In this document: piece after piece, positions 12,523 to 13,708 of the stretch
Position numbering within the stretch: position 1 is the stretch's first letter
How the letters are laid out: each line of letters begins with the position of its first letter
Position numbers and translations under genes: made by a program
DNA from: Thiotrichaceae bacterium
Lineage (GTDB): Bacteria; Pseudomonadota; Gammaproteobacteria; Thiotrichales; Thiotrichaceae
Assembly: GCA_027008885.1 (NCBI GenBank)
Contig: JALVDQ010000116.1
Span: 1-13,708 of the forward strand
DNA length: 13,708 nt
Direction: 5' to 3'
Notes under the pieces: generated by a model
The model's database searches: none
Told to the model about the DNA's origin: nothing
Seen by the model: only the letters and a program-made list of their open reading frames with translations

Positions 12523-13542
12523 ATGCAGATTGGAATGATTGGTCTGGGCAGAATGGGGGCGAATATGTCCCGTCGTCTTATGCAGGCAGGTGTTGAATGT
12601 GTTGTTTATGACAGGGATTCTGCGGCGGTTAGTGAGCTACAACGCGAAGGCGCCACAGGTGCAAACAGTCTCGCAGATTTAGTCAGCAAACTGGAGGCAC
12701 CACGGCATATCTGGATGATGATTCCCGCTGCTTATGTGGATAGCCTGATTGAAGAATTACAGGAATATATTCAGGCTGAAGATACACTTATCGACGGTGG
12801 TAATTCTTATTATAAAGACGATATTTCACGCGCATCACAGCTTGCCAAAAATAAAATTCACTATGTTGATGTTGGTACCAGTGGTGGTGTTTGGGGCAAG
12901 GAGCGTGGTTATTGTTTAATGATTGGTGGCGAGCAGAAAATTGTGGATCAGCTTGATCCTGTGTTTAAGGCATTAGCCCCCGGCATGGGTAATATTCCCA
13001 GAACCGAAGGGCGAAGTGGCGAGGCATCCCAGGCAGAACAAGGCTATTTGCATTGTGGTGCGCCAGGTGCGGGTCATTTTGTAAAAATGGTGCATAATGG
13101 CATTGAATACGCGCTGATGGCGGCTTATGCCGAGGGTTTAAACCTGCTAAAACACGCCAATATCGGAAAATCAGCCGATTCGCATGATGTCGATGCAGAA
13201 ACCACGCCATTGCGTAACCCTGAAGAATTTCAGTTTGATATTAATCTGCGCGATGTTGCCGAAGTCTGGCGTCGGGGTAGTGTGATTGGTTCCTGGTTAC
13301 TTGATTTAACCGCGAATGCGCTGAATAAAAACCCGCAACTGGATAATTTCTCAGGGCATGTTTCTGATTCAGGTGAAGGACGCTGGACAAATATCGCCGC
13401 GATTGAAGCAGGCGTTCCCGTGCATGTATTAAGTGCCGCCCTGTTTGACCGCTTTAACTCACGCGGTGAAGCAAATTTTGAAAACAGGATTCTCTCCGCC
13501 ATGCGTTATGAATTTGGTGGTCACCATGAAAAAAAGGGATAA
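12523..13542 (+). CDS. gnd: 6-phosphogluconate dehydrogenase (decarboxylating), short form, probably NAD-preferring
   Basis: Gnd oxidatively decarboxylates 6-phosphogluconate to ribulose 5-phosphate and CO2. The product has 339 residues, the short (GntZ/YqeC-like) form, rather than about 470 for E. coli Gnd. Landmarks are IGMIGLGRMGANM (3-15), IDGGNSYYKDD (90-100), DVGTSGGVWGKERGYCLMIG (116-135), the short-form insert AEQGYLHCGAPGAGHF (171-186) and the catalytic HFVKMVHNGIEY (185-196) with K188, H191, N192 and E195. After the second strand it reads VVYDRD (27-32); the Asp (D30) takes the place of the Asn/Arg/Thr that hold the NADP phosphate in NADP enzymes. This suggests NAD use, although R31 leaves some doubt. 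A strong AAAGGAGA precedes the ATG. It ends the operon, with a repeat copy about 30 bp downstream. Confidence 0.95.
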   Translation: MQIGMIGLGRMGANMSRRLMQAGVECVVYDRDSAAVSELQREGATGANSLADLVSKLEAPRHIWMMIPAAYVDSLIEELQEYIQAEDTLIDGGNSYYKDDISRASQLAKNKIHYVDVGTSGGVWGKERGYCLMIGGEQKIVDQLDPVFKALAPGMGNIPRTEGRSGEASQAEQGYLHCGAPGAGHFVKMVHNGIEYALMAAYAEGLNLLKHANIGKSADSHDVDAETTPLRNPEEFQFDINLRDVAEVWRRGSVIGSWLLDLTANALNKNPQLDNFSGHVSDSGEGRWTNIAAIEAGVPVHVLSAALFDRFNSRGEANFENRILSAMRYEFGGHHEKKG

Positions 13543-13570
13543 AAATAAATGTAAATTACCCTGTAGTTAA

Positions 13571-13655
13571 GTGATACCCATCCCCCCTGTTTTTCACATA
13601 TTTTTGCGTAACCTGTACCCGTATTCCGCGGGGCTTCATACGGGCTGCGTTGCTG
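13571..13655 (-). repeat. Composite intergenic repeat, copy 5 (inverted)
   Basis: Read on the minus strand this is a near-exact copy of 2411-2495 (82 of 85 positions by hand), including the CCCGTAT/ATACGGG hairpin, the TACGCAAAAATATGT linker and the core CAGGGGGGATGGGT. It lies about 30 bp after the gnd stop codon. No intrinsic terminator with a T-run is visible for the operon, so this element or its hairpin may mark the transcript end. The remaining bases to 13708 show nothing recognisable. Confidence 0.9.
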
Positions 13656-13708
13656 TTCTCAGTCATGTACAAAATATAGTGACCCTTTATCAATATAAAT
13701 TATCAAAT

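Overview
The window looks like chromosomal DNA of a gammaproteobacterium of moderate, somewhat AT-rich composition. The main clue is the left end, where lpoA-yraN is divergent from rsmI (the yraL/yraM/yraN arrangement of Gammaproteobacteria). The metabolic genes on the right are also of proteobacterial type. The genus cannot be named from sequence alone. No rRNA, tRNA, CRISPR array, transposase, phage gene or origin was seen.

Layout. (1) 1-2366: YraN and an unusually short LpoA-like lipoprotein (N-terminal domain only) on the minus strand, with the 16S rRNA methyltransferase RsmI divergent on the plus strand. (2) 2371-2555: dispersed hairpin repeats. (3) 2600-6792, minus strand: a three-gene membrane operon. 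In transcription order it encodes a 611-residue protein (one membrane helix, tandem BON-like modules, a periplasm-length helical repeat, an OmpA-type peptidoglycan-binding domain), then a 37-residue single-helix membrane protein, then a 718-residue protein with one N-terminal membrane helix and a long, acidic, LEA-like tandem-repeat tail. Order and architecture resemble the mycobacterial arfA-arfB-arfC operon (ArfA = OmpATb/Rv0899). This is the least explained and most interesting part of the window. (4) 6793-7391: about 600 bp without a gene, holding a leader dyad, a 235-bp MITE-like palindromic element and the AT-rich leader of the next operon. (5) 7392-13542, plus strand: pgi-zwf-pgl-glk-gnd, a complete glucose-6-phosphate/oxidative pentose phosphate module. 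(6) 13543-13708: another dispersed repeat copy; nothing is recognised in the last 53 bases.

How the genes work together. Glk makes glucose 6-phosphate, Pgi exchanges it with fructose 6-phosphate, and Zwf, Pgl and Gnd oxidise it to ribulose 5-phosphate and CO2, giving two reduced nicotinamides. Gnd is the short form, with an Asp at the end of the second strand of its Rossmann fold that suggests NAD use. No Entner-Doudoroff genes lie in the window. In the arf-like operon, the BON/OmpA protein could link the inner membrane to peptidoglycan. By the positive-inside rule, the repeat tail of the third protein should face the cytoplasm.

A composite intergenic repeat family (core CAGGGGGGATGGGT, purine-rich 7-mers, small hairpins) lies just after the stop codons of yraN, rsmI, pgl and gnd. 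An 85-bp copy after rsmI and one after gnd are nearly identical and inverted, bracketing about 11 kb that contains both operons.
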